Assembly (NCBI GenBank): GCA_964442355.1
Contig: CAYTZS010000018.1
Coordinates: 1 to 42,220, forward strand
DNA from: UBA6168 sp964442355
Lineage (GTDB): Bacteria; Bacteroidota; Bacteroidia; Chitinophagales; Saprospiraceae
DNA length: 42,220 bases
Direction of reading: 5' to 3'
Below, piece by piece: positions 24,282-32,471 of this stretch. A program made the position numbers and the translations under genes. The notes below the pieces were generated by a model, which was not told where the DNA came from, searched no databases, and was given only the letters and a program-made list of their open reading frames with translations. The number at the start of each line of letters is the position of its first letter. Positions within the stretch are counted from its first letter, which is position 1.

Positions 24282-25583
24282 ATGCGTTTATACAGCACAA
24301 AAAACAAAACCGATTTTGTCTCTTTGGAAGAAGCTGTTTTCAAGGGGTTACCTGACGACAATGGCCTTTTTATGCCTGAATTCATTCCGCAACTACCCAA
24401 TTCTTTTTTCGAAAATCTGAAGGAGTTTTCTTTTCAAGAAATCGGATTTGAGATTTGCCGCCAATTGTTTCAAGGTGCTATCCCCGAGAATGACCTTCGA
24501 GAAATAATCAGAAAGTCCATCACTTTCCCTGCCCCCTTAGTCAGACTAGATGAAAACACCTATATTTTAGAGCTGTTTCATGGCCCATCTTTAGCTTTCA
24601 AGGACTTTGGAGCGAGATTCATGGCACAACTGATGAGCTACTACAACCAAGGTAACGACCGAGAATTAGTCATACTCGTAGCAACTTCCGGCGATACGGG
24701 AGGGGCAGTTGCAGCAGGCTTTTACAAAATACCAGATATTAAGGTAGTAATACTTTACCCTTCTGGGAAGGTTAGCCAACTACAAGAAAAGCAATTGACT
24801 ACCCTTGGAGAGAACGTGACAGCCATTGAAGTGGACGGAACATTTGATGATTGCCAAGCCTTGGTCAAACAAGCTTTTTTGGATAAAGAATTGACTGGAA
24901 AAATCAGACTCAGTTCAGCCAATTCTATCAACATAGCCCGACTAATTCCTCAATCATTCTATTATTTTGAAGCGTACAAACAGTTGCCAAAAGACAACAA
25001 ACCAGTGGTATTCAGCATCCCGAGTGGTAATTTTGGCAACCTAACTGCGGGTCTATTTGCAAAAAAAATGGGCCTTCCAGTCCATCAGTTCATAGCTGCT
25101 ACTAACGCTAACGATGTTATACCATGCTACCTTGACAAAGGCCAATATATTCCACGCCCTTCTACTCCAACCCTTTCAAATGCAATGGATGTAGGCAATC
25201 CTTCGAATTTTGCAAGAATATTAGATTTATATTGTTCCACGTGGAACAATATAAAGAGAGACATCAAAGGTTATTCATTCACAGACGAACAAACGGAAGT
25301 GGTTATGAGGGAGATTTACACTAAACATAACTACATCTTAGACCCACACGGAGCAGTTGGAGTTTTGGCATTGGCGATGTACCAAGTCGAGAATCCCGAT
25401 ACCAAAGGTGTGATACTGGGGACAGCTCACCCATCCAAATTCCTACCGGATGTGGAACGCATACTAGACAGACGAATAGAGGTGCCCGAAAGACTTGCTG
25501 TTTTGTCTAAGAAGAAAAAATATGCTGTGCGGATGGCCGCCAATTTTGCATCATTCAAAGCTTGGCTTCAAAGCACTTATTAA
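24282..25583 (+). CDS. thrC: Threonine synthase
   Basis: A 433-residue PLP enzyme that converts O-phosphohomoserine to threonine. Signatures: MRLYSTKNKTDFVSLEEAV, LELFHGPSLAFKDFGARF (PLP lysine in FKDFG), ATSGDTGGAVAAGF and IPSGNFGNLTAG. It is in an operon with thrB. A perfect 30-bp palindrome containing a parS-type core lies inside the gene at 25226-25255, encoding LYCSTWNNIK; the rest of the gene looks normal. Confidence 0.96.
   Translation: MRLYSTKNKTDFVSLEEAVFKGLPDDNGLFMPEFIPQLPNSFFENLKEFSFQEIGFEICRQLFQGAIPENDLREIIRKSITFPAPLVRLDENTYILELFHGPSLAFKDFGARFMAQLMSYYNQGNDRELVILVATSGDTGGAVAAGFYKIPDIKVVILYPSGKVSQLQEKQLTTLGENVTAIEVDGTFDDCQALVKQAFLDKELTGKIRLSSANSINIARLIPQSFYYFEAYKQLPKDNKPVVFSIPSGNFGNLTAGLFAKKMGLPVHQFIAATNANDVIPCYLDKGQYIPRPSTPTLSNAMDVGNPSNFARILDLYCSTWNNIKRDIKGYSFTDEQTEVVMREIYTKHNYILDPHGAVGVLALAMYQVENPDTKGVILGTAHPSKFLPDVERILDRRIEVPERLAVLSKKKKYAVRMAANFASFKAWLQSTY
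25226..25255. other. parS-like ParB-binding site inside thrC (perfect 30-bp palindrome)
   Basis: The core GTTCCACGTGGAAC fits the general bacterial chromosomal parS pattern GTTYCACGTGRAAC. The symmetry extends perfectly to 15+15 bases, with AT-rich flanks. A second copy of the core lies 350 nt downstream. Such sites usually cluster near the replication origin and nucleate ParB loading. parA and parB themselves are not in the window. Confidence 0.8.
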
Positions 25584-25603
25584 TGATACAATTCCACGCA
25601 AAA

Positions 25604-25617
25604 GTTCCACGTGGAAC
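25604..25617. other. Second parS-like site between thrC and the lipoprotein gene
   Basis: It is a perfect 14-nt palindrome with the same GTTCCACGTGGAAC core as in thrC. The flanks are not symmetrical. A partial copy (TTCCACG) precedes it at about 25592. Confidence 0.75.
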
Positions 25618-25620
25618 ACA

Positions 25621-25658
25621 AAAATGCCGAACTGCAATCCTGTGTAGTTCGGCATTTT
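25621..25658. terminator. Bidirectional terminator after thrC
   Basis: A perfect 13-bp stem AAAATGCCGAACT (25621-25633) with 25646-25658 and a 12-nt loop, between the convergent thrC and lipoprotein genes. Confidence 0.9.
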
Positions 25659-25689
25659 ATTGGGTGACAGCAACTAATGTAATGTTAAA

Positions 25690-26238
25690 TTAATTCAAAA
25701 ATCTAACTACAACTTGGAAGACTTGGTCGTTCGTCATAGTAACTTTTTGGTGGCTCTCGATGGTATAGCCAACTTTAGGTTCATAGACCAAAGATTGTCT
25801 AGAAGTGGCCATAGAGCTGGAAGAATTATTCTCAATAGTAATTTTTGAGACTGCACTATTTGAATAATCAATTTCAATACGTTGTGTTTTCATCATCTTG
25901 TCAACTGCTTTGATTTGCACCTGAAGAAGTTCGTTCTGTTCGCCGAATGTAGTGTCTGCTACATATTTATCAGACCATGCGGGTCGATTTATATCCGCAT
26001 CAGCGAACACAGCCAATTCCTTTTTTAAATCAATACAGTCAACAATTTTTTCTTCTTGTTTCCCATCAGCTACCACTATTTTCCTCGCCCTACCTTTAGA
26101 TGCAAGTCGCTGTACTTCACCATCGAAATACCCTTTTATATCGAAAAAAGTTTTTTGGTCAACTCCAGCCTCAGGGGTAATATCACAGGCAGAAAAAAAC
26201 AACAAAAAAGGTAAAAGCCAAATACTTTGTCTCATCAT
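25690..26238 (-). CDS. Uncharacterised lipoprotein
   Basis: A 182-residue protein with a clear type II signal peptide, MMRQSIWLLPFLLFFSAC, the lipobox cysteine at residue 18. The mature part has no domain I recognise; it contains KTFFDIKGYFDGEVQRL near the N-terminus and a beta-rich C-terminal half ending VVVRFLN. It starts 15 nt after the gpmI stop, so it is probably co-transcribed with gpmI, though no functional link is evident. Likely an envelope protein limited to related bacteria. Confidence 0.8.
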   Translation of the reverse strand: MMRQSIWLLPFLLFFSACDITPEAGVDQKTFFDIKGYFDGEVQRLASKGRARKIVVADGKQEEKIVDCIDLKKELAVFADADINRPAWSDKYVADTTFGEQNELLQVQIKAVDKMMKTQRIEIDYSNSAVSKITIENNSSSSMATSRQSLVYEPKVGYTIESHQKVTMTNDQVFQVVVRFLN

Positions 26239-26253
26239 CTCGGAAAGTAGTAT

Positions 26254-27777
26254 TTAATCTAGTAGATTTTTACCATCCATTTCCTTAGGCAAAGGAACAT
26301 CAAGCAGACCAAGTATAGTGGGTGCTATATCCGCCAATTTACCATTGGAAATCTTCGAACCAGCTTGACCAACATACACACAAGGCACGGGATTCATTGT
26401 ATGTGCTGTGTTAGGTGAACCATCCTCGTTTATCATGTAGTCAGAGTTGCCATGATCAGCAATAACAATGGCATCATAGCCAAACTGCTTACCACAAGCT
26501 AGCAACCGCCCAAGGCAGTTGTCCACTGTTTCAACTGCTTTCTTGCAAGCCTCGAATACGCCGGTATGGCCAACCATGTCAGCATTGGCATAATTGAGGC
26601 AAATGAAATTTGGCCGACTATTTTCGATGTCGGTAATTATGGTATCTGTTATCTCGACAGCACTCATCTCTGGTTGAAGGTCATAGGTAGCCACCTTGGG
26701 CGAAGCCACCATTAAGCGACGCTCTCCTGGGAATGGCTCTTCCCGTCCGCCGGAAAAGAAAAAAGTGACATGCGGATACTTTTCTGTTTCAGCAATACGC
26801 ACCTGCGTAAGCCCTGCATTGGAGAGTACTTCGCCGAGTGTGTTGTTCAGGTTATCCTTTTCAAAAATTACATGTACGTTTTGAAATGACTCGTCGTAGC
26901 GAGTCATCGTTACATAGTACAACTGGCGTTTTTGCATACCAAAATCCGGCATGTCCTTTTGCGTGAGTACAGTTGTAATTTCACGTGGACGGTCAGTACG
27001 GAAGTTGAAGCAAATCACCACATCGTCTTCCTGTATAGTGGCAATCGGCTCTCCCTTTTCATCAACACAAACAATGGGTTTTAAGAACTCATCTGTCACG
27101 TCTGCATCATAGCTCTTTCTAACAGCTGACAATGGTTCTGTCGTTTTTTCTCCAATACCGTTCACCAAGAGGTCGTAGGCAAGCTTGACTCGCTCCCAGC
27201 GCTTGTCTCTATCCATTGCATAGTACCTACCAATGACAGAAGCTAATTTAACCACCTGATTATCAGTGTATTGCAAAAAATTTTCCAAATAACCATAGCC
27301 AGATTTCGGGTCGGTATCTCGTCCATCCATAAAGGCATGGACAAAAACACGATTCACACCCTGCTGTTGAGCAGCGTCACAAAGTGCCCGCAAGTGGCTG
27401 GTGTGCGAATGCACTCCACCATCTGACAAAAGACCCATGAAATGAACAGCCTTGTCGTTTGCCTTGGCATGTTGCAAAGCTTTGAGCAGTACCGGGTGCT
27501 CCTGTAACTCCCCGTCTCTAATGGATTTGTTGATACGAGCCAGCTCTTGATAGACGATGCGTCCTGCACCAATGTTCAAGTGGCCAACTTCGGAGTTACC
27601 CATCTGCCCCTCAGGCAGACCGACCTCCTCCCCAAAAGTTACCAGTTCGGAGTTCGGACAAGTTTTGAGCAGATTGTCCATTACAGGCGTATTAGCCTGA
27701 GCAATAGCATCTGCAGACGGTTTCTGTCCCTTGCCCCATCCATCGAGAATGACGAGCATTACATGTTTATTATCCAC
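26254..27777 (-). CDS. gpmI: 2,3-bisphosphoglycerate-independent phosphoglycerate mutase
   Basis: A 507-residue metal-dependent mutase of the alkaline phosphatase superfamily, interconverting 3- and 2-phosphoglycerate in glycolysis. Signatures: VMLVILDGWGKGQKP, GQMGNSEVGHLNIGAGR with the phosphoserine, HAFMDGRDTDPKSG, NFRTDRPREI, NYANADMVGHTG and VIADHGNSDYM. ATG at 27777 gives the family start. A TATATTTG -7 box lies about 46 nt upstream. Confidence 0.97.
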   Translation of the reverse strand: MDNKHVMLVILDGWGKGQKPSADAIAQANTPVMDNLLKTCPNSELVTFGEEVGLPEGQMGNSEVGHLNIGAGRIVYQELARINKSIRDGELQEHPVLLKALQHAKANDKAVHFMGLLSDGGVHSHTSHLRALCDAAQQQGVNRVFVHAFMDGRDTDPKSGYGYLENFLQYTDNQVVKLASVIGRYYAMDRDKRWERVKLAYDLLVNGIGEKTTEPLSAVRKSYDADVTDEFLKPIVCVDEKGEPIATIQEDDVVICFNFRTDRPREITTVLTQKDMPDFGMQKRQLYYVTMTRYDESFQNVHVIFEKDNLNNTLGEVLSNAGLTQVRIAETEKYPHVTFFFSGGREEPFPGERRLMVASPKVATYDLQPEMSAVEITDTIITDIENSRPNFICLNYANADMVGHTGVFEACKKAVETVDNCLGRLLACGKQFGYDAIVIADHGNSDYMINEDGSPNTAHTMNPVPCVYVGQAGSKISNGKLADIAPTILGLLDVPLPKEMDGKNLLD

Positions 27778-27823
27778 TTTGTCGTTTGTTTAAGTTTAGA
27801 TGTTAAGGATGACCTTTGCCGCA

Positions 27824-27831
27824 CAAATATA
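27824..27831 (-). promoter_or_regulatory. -7 box (TATATTTG) of gpmI
   Basis: The minus strand reads TATATTTG, a perfect TAnnTTTG, 46 nt upstream of the gpmI ATG. Confidence 0.5.
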
Positions 27832-28149
27832 AAAGCTACGCTCATGTCACTTTTGAAAAGGCAATCGTTATGTCTTTTGTTTTGAAAAAAGGTGAAAATA
27901 AAATGAAGGAAAATACGACTTGGGTACATCACGTCGTTAAGTTGTCACTTTATTTGCACTTACACTTTTAGATAACTTTAACCATCCACACCGTTACCCT
28001 CCAGTAGTTTCACGTCAAAACAGTATCATTGAGCGGACATATAAAAAATTTTGCCCGTTTGATATGAAATCAGGAACTTAGCAGCTCATTTTGTCGGCGT
28101 CACAATGTTCGCTCAATTTGAGTCGATTGTGTTCATAAATTTTCAAACC
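27832..28149. other. Intergenic region between gpmI and the DUF4783 gene
   Basis: These 318 nt separate two divergent genes. They are AT-rich and must hold the promoter of the DUF4783 gene, but I see no perfect TAnnTTTG octamer on the plus strand and no hairpin, repeat or small gene that I can support. Confidence 0.4.
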
Positions 28150-28539
28150 ATGAAAAATTTCTTGTTTGCCCTTTTACTCGTTCCAATCGTTGCATTCATC
28201 AGCGTGGAGGAGTTGAACCTAGACGCCATCACGAAGGCCATTAGCAGTGGCAATGCAGATGCCCTAGGCCAGTACTTCGATGCTAATGTGGAGATAGCCG
28301 TGATGGACAAGGAGGAAACCTACCAAAAAGCGGAAGCTGTGAAAGTAGTTAAGGACTTCTTTGCCAAAAACAAACCTACCTCCTTTAAACAGGTACACCA
28401 AGGAGCTTCTAAGGGCCAAGACTCACAGTATTGCATCGGAAATATGACTGCCTCGTCTGGTACTTACCGAGTCTACATTTACATGAAGGTGAGTGGCGGC
28501 AAGCAAGTCATACAAGAACTGAGGTTCGATAAAGAGTAA
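28150..28539 (+). CDS. DUF4783 domain-containing secreted protein
   Basis: A 129-residue protein with an N-terminal signal peptide (MKNFLFALLLVPIVAFISV). The mature part has the DUF4783 pattern: LDAITKAISSGNADALGQYFD, VEIAVMDKEETYQKAEAVKVVKDFF, and the C-terminal IYMKVSGGKQVIQELRFDKE. The family is Bacteroidota-specific, NTF2/cystatin-like and of unknown function. ATG at 28150 was chosen because it begins the signal peptide; an upstream in-frame ATG at 28105 adds 15 residues that do not fit. Confidence 0.88.
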   Translation: MKNFLFALLLVPIVAFISVEELNLDAITKAISSGNADALGQYFDANVEIAVMDKEETYQKAEAVKVVKDFFAKNKPTSFKQVHQGASKGQDSQYCIGNMTASSGTYRVYIYMKVSGGKQVIQELRFDKE

Positions 28540-28555
28540 CATCCATTCACCGATT

Positions 28556-28592
28556 AAAAAGGAAGGCGGCCAAGTTGGCCGCCTTCCTTTTT
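28556..28592. terminator. Bidirectional terminator
   Basis: A 16-bp perfect stem (28556-28571 with 28577-28592, GGAAGGCGGCC core) and a 5-nt loop, with A- and T-runs outside. It separates the convergent DUF4783 and phosphatase genes. Confidence 0.95.
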
Positions 28593-28601
28593 TGTGTCCA
28601 T

Positions 28602-29759
28602 TCACAAGTTGCTGGATTTTTTCTTGAAGCCAAATGCCCGACGCATTTTATCATAGATGGATGTATTTTCGTAAATACCACTAAAAAGCTCCTCGCCTGG
28701 GCCCCATGCAAAAACAGGGATAAGTGCTGCTGTGTGTTTTGTAGTAGTGAAAGCCGCTACAATGCTGTCCCTCGTGGACGTGGGATTGATGGCATAGCCG
28801 CCCGTCTCATGGTCGGCAGTGACGATGATGAGTGTTTCGCCATCACGCTTCGCAAACTCCAGCACTTCGCCTATCGCTTGGTCAAACTCAATCATTTCGC
28901 TGATGATGTACTTTGAGTCGTTGGCATGGCCACCCCAATCTATTTGTGAACCTTCCACCATGAGGAAGAAGCCTTTTTCTTGTTGCTTTGAAAGATAGTC
29001 GACAGCAGCTCGGCTGGCAGGCACTAAGTAATCCCGCCCCTGTGAAAACGGAAGCGGCTCGCCATCAGCCGAAAAATAGCCAAAATTCTTAGAGGGGTCA
29101 ACGTCTGTGATTTCCCTGAAATCTTTGTCGAGGAAAGTAGAAATTGCGTAGCCCTTCTGGCTTAGTTTTTCAACCAAGTTTTGTTCGTCCTTCCGGCGGT
29201 CGAAGTGCTTCTTGCCACCTCCCACAAAAAAATCCACATCTACCTTGAGCAGATCTGCCGCTATTTCTTCCATCATTTCCCTATCTTTTTGATGTGCATA
29301 AAAACTGCCTGGCGTGGCGTGGGTGATAGAGGATGTGGCAACGAGACCAGTAGCTAATCCATTCAGCTCTGCCTCTTCGAGGATGGTTTGTGTAGGTCTG
29401 CCTTTTTTGTCAACACCGATGGCACCATTGTAGGTTTTTTGGCCAATGGAAAATGCGGTGGCACCCGCCGCAGAATCGGTCACGAGGTCGTCGCTGGAAT
29501 AGGACTTGTGCAGACCAATGTACTTGAACTGCTCCAAATTGAGCTTATTCCCGTTGATGTACATACCTGCCGTTATCTGAGTGATGCCCATACCGTCTCC
29601 AATCATCAAGATGATATTCTTTGGCGGAGTGAAACGAATGGTGTCATCTGCCACAATACTCACATCGTCATTTTCTTCGATGACAGTTACACCTTGCTTG
29701 GGATGGCATGAGAGCGTCAAGACGAAGAGCGCCAAAAACACTGTTTTTTTTATTTCCAT
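28602..29759 (-). CDS. phoA: Alkaline phosphatase (PhoA family), predicted lipoprotein
   Basis: A 385-residue phosphomonoesterase. The signal MEIKKTVFLALFVLTLSC ends in a lipobox cysteine at residue 18. Catalytic features are present: NIILMIGDGMGITQI (first metal aspartate), DSAAGATAFSIGQKTYNG with the nucleophilic serine, ITHATPGSFYAHQKDREM, VEGSQIDWGGHAND and VTADHETGG (metal-binding Asp/His). The ATG at 29759 gives a proper lipoprotein signal. It begins 11 nt after the dprA stop, so the two genes are probably co-transcribed. It could release phosphate outside the cell; no Pho-box was identified. Confidence 0.93.
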   Translation of the reverse strand: MEIKKTVFLALFVLTLSCHPKQGVTVIEENDDVSIVADDTIRFTPPKNIILMIGDGMGITQITAGMYINGNKLNLEQFKYIGLHKSYSSDDLVTDSAAGATAFSIGQKTYNGAIGVDKKGRPTQTILEEAELNGLATGLVATSSITHATPGSFYAHQKDREMMEEIAADLLKVDVDFFVGGGKKHFDRRKDEQNLVEKLSQKGYAISTFLDKDFREITDVDPSKNFGYFSADGEPLPFSQGRDYLVPASRAAVDYLSKQQEKGFFLMVEGSQIDWGGHANDSKYIISEMIEFDQAIGEVLEFAKRDGETLIIVTADHETGGYAINPTSTRDSIVAAFTTTKHTAALIPVFAWGPGEELFSGIYENTSIYDKMRRAFGFKKKSSNL

Positions 29760-29770
29760 AATTTTGAAGA

Positions 29771-30874
29771 CTAACAAAGTACATAACGTTTGCCAGGCAG
29801 CGACCGCACCAACCCCTTGAACTCCAAGTTCAGCAAGTGTGCCGCCAATTCGCTTTGGTTGATTTGAGAGGCATAACTCAACTGGTCAACCCCTATTTCC
29901 TCAGCATTTTGAATCAAGTCCACAACTTTTTTTTCTAGTTCGGTCAACTCATCAAAAAGACGACCTTGCACGGAGCGTGGGACTTGGCCATCATCCTCAC
30001 GGCTCCATCGGAGAGTAGCCATCACATCCTCGGCGTTCTCAACGAGCAGTGCCATGTTCTTTTTTATCAAAAAATTGCAACCCTGCGAAAATTTGTCCTT
30101 CACCCTACCCGGCACGGCAAACACGTCTCGATTGTATCCATTCGCCTGCTGCACAGTGATGATGGAGCCGCCCTTCACAGCAGTTTCCACCACTACCAGT
30201 GCATCGCACAAGCCAGCAACAATGCGGTTTCGCATGGGAAAGTTCTCCCGTTCTGGCCCCACATGGCTGGCAAACTCAGTGATGATACCGCCCTGCTCCA
30301 TCATTTCCAACGCCACTTTCTTGTGCTGTGGCGGATAGATTCGGGCAAGGCCGTGACCCAAAACTGCCAAGGTATCTAGCCCAAGTTCGAGGCTTTTTTT
30401 ATGTGCAGTCACGTCTATTCCATAAGCCAACCCACTGATTATCAATGGCTTGTAAGGTAAAAAACCTTCAACCATTTCTTCGCAAATACTCAAACCTTGC
30501 GGCGATGGAGTTCGTGTGCCGATAATTCCGATGATACGGCGATGGTTCAAGTCGGTAGTGCCTCGGTAATAAAGCATGACCGGGGCATCGTTGAAGGGCC
30601 GCAGGCGCTGGGGATAATCTTTGTTGAGGTAAAAAAGTGGCTTTATGCCATTTTGCTCAATGAAAGCAAGTTCCCGCTCTGCGTCTTCCAGCACTTTTTT
30701 ATCTGAAATATTGGCTACTATGGCCGCACCGATGCCTGGAATTTTGAGCAGTTCCTGTTTACGTGCTTCAAAAACCTCCCGTGCACCACCACAGTAACTG
30801 ACCAACACTTTGGCCGTTACCGCTCCAACCAACGTGATTTTGGTCAATGCTACTTTATAAAGGAGGTCATTCAT
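29771..30874 (-). CDS. dprA: DNA-processing protein DprA
   Basis: A 367-residue protein that loads RecA on incoming single-stranded DNA during natural transformation. An N-terminal SAM/helix-hairpin-helix part (ELLKIPGIGAAIVANI) precedes the Rossmann DprA core: IGIIGTRTPSPQGLSICEEM, LIISGLAYGIDVTAHKKSLE, MRNRIVAGLCDALVVVETAVKGGSIIT and FAVPGRVKDKFSQGCNFLI. A C-terminal winged helix follows (DQLSYASQINQSELAAHLL). ATG at 30874 is used; a TTG four codons upstream is possible. comM, another transformation gene, is 4 kb away. Confidence 0.95.
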   Translation of the reverse strand: MNDLLYKVALTKITLVGAVTAKVLVSYCGGAREVFEARKQELLKIPGIGAAIVANISDKKVLEDAERELAFIEQNGIKPLFYLNKDYPQRLRPFNDAPVMLYYRGTTDLNHRRIIGIIGTRTPSPQGLSICEEMVEGFLPYKPLIISGLAYGIDVTAHKKSLELGLDTLAVLGHGLARIYPPQHKKVALEMMEQGGIITEFASHVGPERENFPMRNRIVAGLCDALVVVETAVKGGSIITVQQANGYNRDVFAVPGRVKDKFSQGCNFLIKKNMALLVENAEDVMATLRWSREDDGQVPRSVQGRLFDELTELEKKVVDLIQNAEEIGVDQLSYASQINQSELAAHLLNLEFKGLVRSLPGKRYVLC

Positions 30875-30882
30875 TACTTTTG
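30875..30882 (+). promoter_or_regulatory. -7 box (TACTTTTG) for the SH3 protein unit, abutting the dprA start
   Basis: A perfect TAnnTTTG immediately next to the dprA ATG on the other strand. It would drive the short ORF and the SH3 gene at 31007. Confidence 0.5.
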
Positions 30883-30894
30883 CCAAGAATTCTT

Positions 30895-31005
30895 GTGCTT
30901 CTCATAGTTTTGGTGGCTTTTTTGCGGAGCAAAACCACCAGCACTAATGGCCTACCTGATGAGGTAGACAAGGAACTGCAAATTTACTTCAAACCCTTAA
31001 ATTAA
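30895..31005 (+). CDS. Possible small membrane protein ahead of the SH3 gene
   Basis: A 36-codon frame starting at GTG encodes MLLIVLVAFLRSKTTSTNG, then LPDEVDKELQIYFKPLN. It has one hydrophobic helix and a polar tail, ends 1 nt before the ATG of the SH3 gene and begins 12 nt after a perfect -7 box. A TTG at 30880 would overlap that box, so the GTG is more likely. Support is positional only. Confidence 0.35.
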   Translation: MLLIVLVAFLRSKTTSTNGLPDEVDKELQIYFKPLN

Positions 31006-31006
31006 G

Positions 31007-31612
31007 ATGAAAGGACTATTATCTAAAGTTGAATATATCGTTATCGGTCTGCTCGCTATCATTTTCCTGATTTGGACAGCTTCTAAGTGCAATGCGCAAA
31101 AGGAAGATGCGCAAAGCACAGAGGCCATCGAAGCGCGGGAAGACAGTTTGGCCCAAGCCGCAAATCAACCTAAAGCGGAGACACCATCCCCTATCGTCCA
31201 ACAACCTGCGGCTCAAACTGCTGCGCCAGCATCTTCGCCGGATACCTACCAGCCGATTGATGGTAGTGCTCCTGCACAAACTGCTGGTACGACTGCCACC
31301 TCTGCAGCCAAGCCAGCTGCTGAAACGACTACTCAAAAAGAGCCAAATCTCTCCAAACTCTATGTCACCATTGACAAGCTGAAGGTTCGTAAGACACCGG
31401 GCTTGAAAGGCGAACTGCTCGGCGAACTTAAACTTTTCGATGAGGTCTATTACATGAACGAAGTGACCGACTCAACCTACGAGGTGAACCTTGGCCGTGA
31501 AAAAGCCAACGAACCGTATGTAAAAATCAAGACGAAGCGGGGTACCGTGGGTTGGGTCTATGGCGCTGGAGTGCATTATGTGAAGAAGAAGCGGAGTGGG
31601 GTACTGGAGTAG
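31007..31612 (+). CDS. Membrane-anchored SH3-domain protein
   Basis: A 201-residue protein. One transmembrane segment lies at about residues 10-26 (IVIGLLAIIFLIWTAS). A long Ala/Pro/Gln/Thr-rich linker follows (about residues 30-120). The C-terminal 85 residues form a bacterial SH3-like domain: LYVTIDKLKVRKTPGLKGELLGEL, YVKIKTKRGTVGWVYGAGV. Bacterial SH3 domains often bind peptidoglycan peptides, so it may tether the envelope; this is inference. It is probably co-transcribed with the small ORF upstream and ends 19 nt from the convergent response-regulator gene. Confidence 0.85.
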   Translation: MKGLLSKVEYIVIGLLAIIFLIWTASKCNAQKEDAQSTEAIEAREDSLAQAANQPKAETPSPIVQQPAAQTAAPASSPDTYQPIDGSAPAQTAGTTATSAAKPAAETTTQKEPNLSKLYVTIDKLKVRKTPGLKGELLGELKLFDEVYYMNEVTDSTYEVNLGREKANEPYVKIKTKRGTVGWVYGAGVHYVKKKRSGVLE

Positions 31613-31631
31613 AAGTTGGTGCAAGCTACAG

Positions 31632-32354
31632 TCAACTTTGACTTCCAACTGGTGTATTAACTTCCAATACAAACCCACTCCCGTGCAAATTGACGATGCG
31701 CACACGGGTGTCTTTCTCCAAATATCTTCGGAGCCGTGAAATGAACACGTCCATGCTCTTGCGGGCTAGGAAGTCGTTGCGTCCCCATATTTTTTCAAGT
31801 ACCCACTCTCGCTGCACGAGTTGTCCCATTTTTGCACTGAGCATCTTCAACAGCCGAGCCTCCATTTCCGTCAATTGCCGTACCTGCTCACCGATTTGAA
31901 GGCTGCATTTCTCGCTATCAAAAATATAGCCCCCCAATTGAAAAACCGTTCGAGCAGCATCCTCAGTCAGACTAATTTGACCCGGAGCCGTCCGCTTGAG
32001 CACAGCTTGGATGCGGGCAACCAATTCCTCCTCGTCAACGGGTTTTTTGAGGTAATCGTCGGCACCAGCTTTGAAGCCACGAACCAAGTCGGCATGTAGC
32101 GACTTGGCGGTGAGAAAAACAATAGGCAAATCAGCCCGACGCTGTCGAAGCAGTTCGGCTACCGTGAACCCATCAAGGGCGGGCATCATCACATCGAGCA
32201 GGCAGAGGTCGAAGTGGCTGGCATTGAACTGACGGAGACCATCCACGCCATCTTTTGCCCAAGCTACCTCGAAGTCACGGCTGAGTAAAAACTCGCTGAG
32301 CAGGAAGCCGAGTGTTTCATCATCTTCGACCAACAGTATTTTTGGTTGCATCAT
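31632..32354 (-). CDS. OmpR/PhoB-type response regulator without adjacent kinase
   Basis: A 240-residue two-domain regulator. The receiver (residues 1-118) has the acidic pair ED, the phosphoacceptor in LCLLDVMMPALDGF, the switch threonine in FLTAKS and the lysine in YLKKPVDEEEL. The C-terminal winged helix (about 140-230) is of the OmpR type: LTEMEARLLKMLSAKMGQLVQREWVLEKIWG (given here as LTEMEARLLKML), then MDVFISRLRRYLEKD and GSGFVLEV. No histidine kinase is encoded within 5 kb. It starts with MMQPKILLVEDD at 32354 and diverges from ribA. Confidence 0.93.
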   Translation of the reverse strand: MMQPKILLVEDDETLGFLLSEFLLSRDFEVAWAKDGVDGLRQFNASHFDLCLLDVMMPALDGFTVAELLRQRRADLPIVFLTAKSLHADLVRGFKAGADDYLKKPVDEEELVARIQAVLKRTAPGQISLTEDAARTVFQLGGYIFDSEKCSLQIGEQVRQLTEMEARLLKMLSAKMGQLVQREWVLEKIWGRNDFLARKSMDVFISRLRRYLEKDTRVRIVNLHGSGFVLEVNTPVGSQS

Positions 32355-32377
32355 CGTCCGGTTGAGCTGTGGTGTTG

Positions 32378-32385
32378 TACTTTTG
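32378..32385 (+). promoter_or_regulatory. -7 box (TACTTTTG) of ribA
   Basis: A perfect TAnnTTTG octamer in the response regulator-ribA intergenic region, giving an 80-90-nt leader to the ribA ATG. I did not recognise an FMN riboswitch in that leader. Confidence 0.5.
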
Positions 32386-32471
32386 CGAACTTAAACCCAG
32401 AGAGGGTGTTCATTGAGCGGTCGTCAAATTTGACGAAAGTCACAAATTCCGCAACCGCCAACCTTGTTTTC

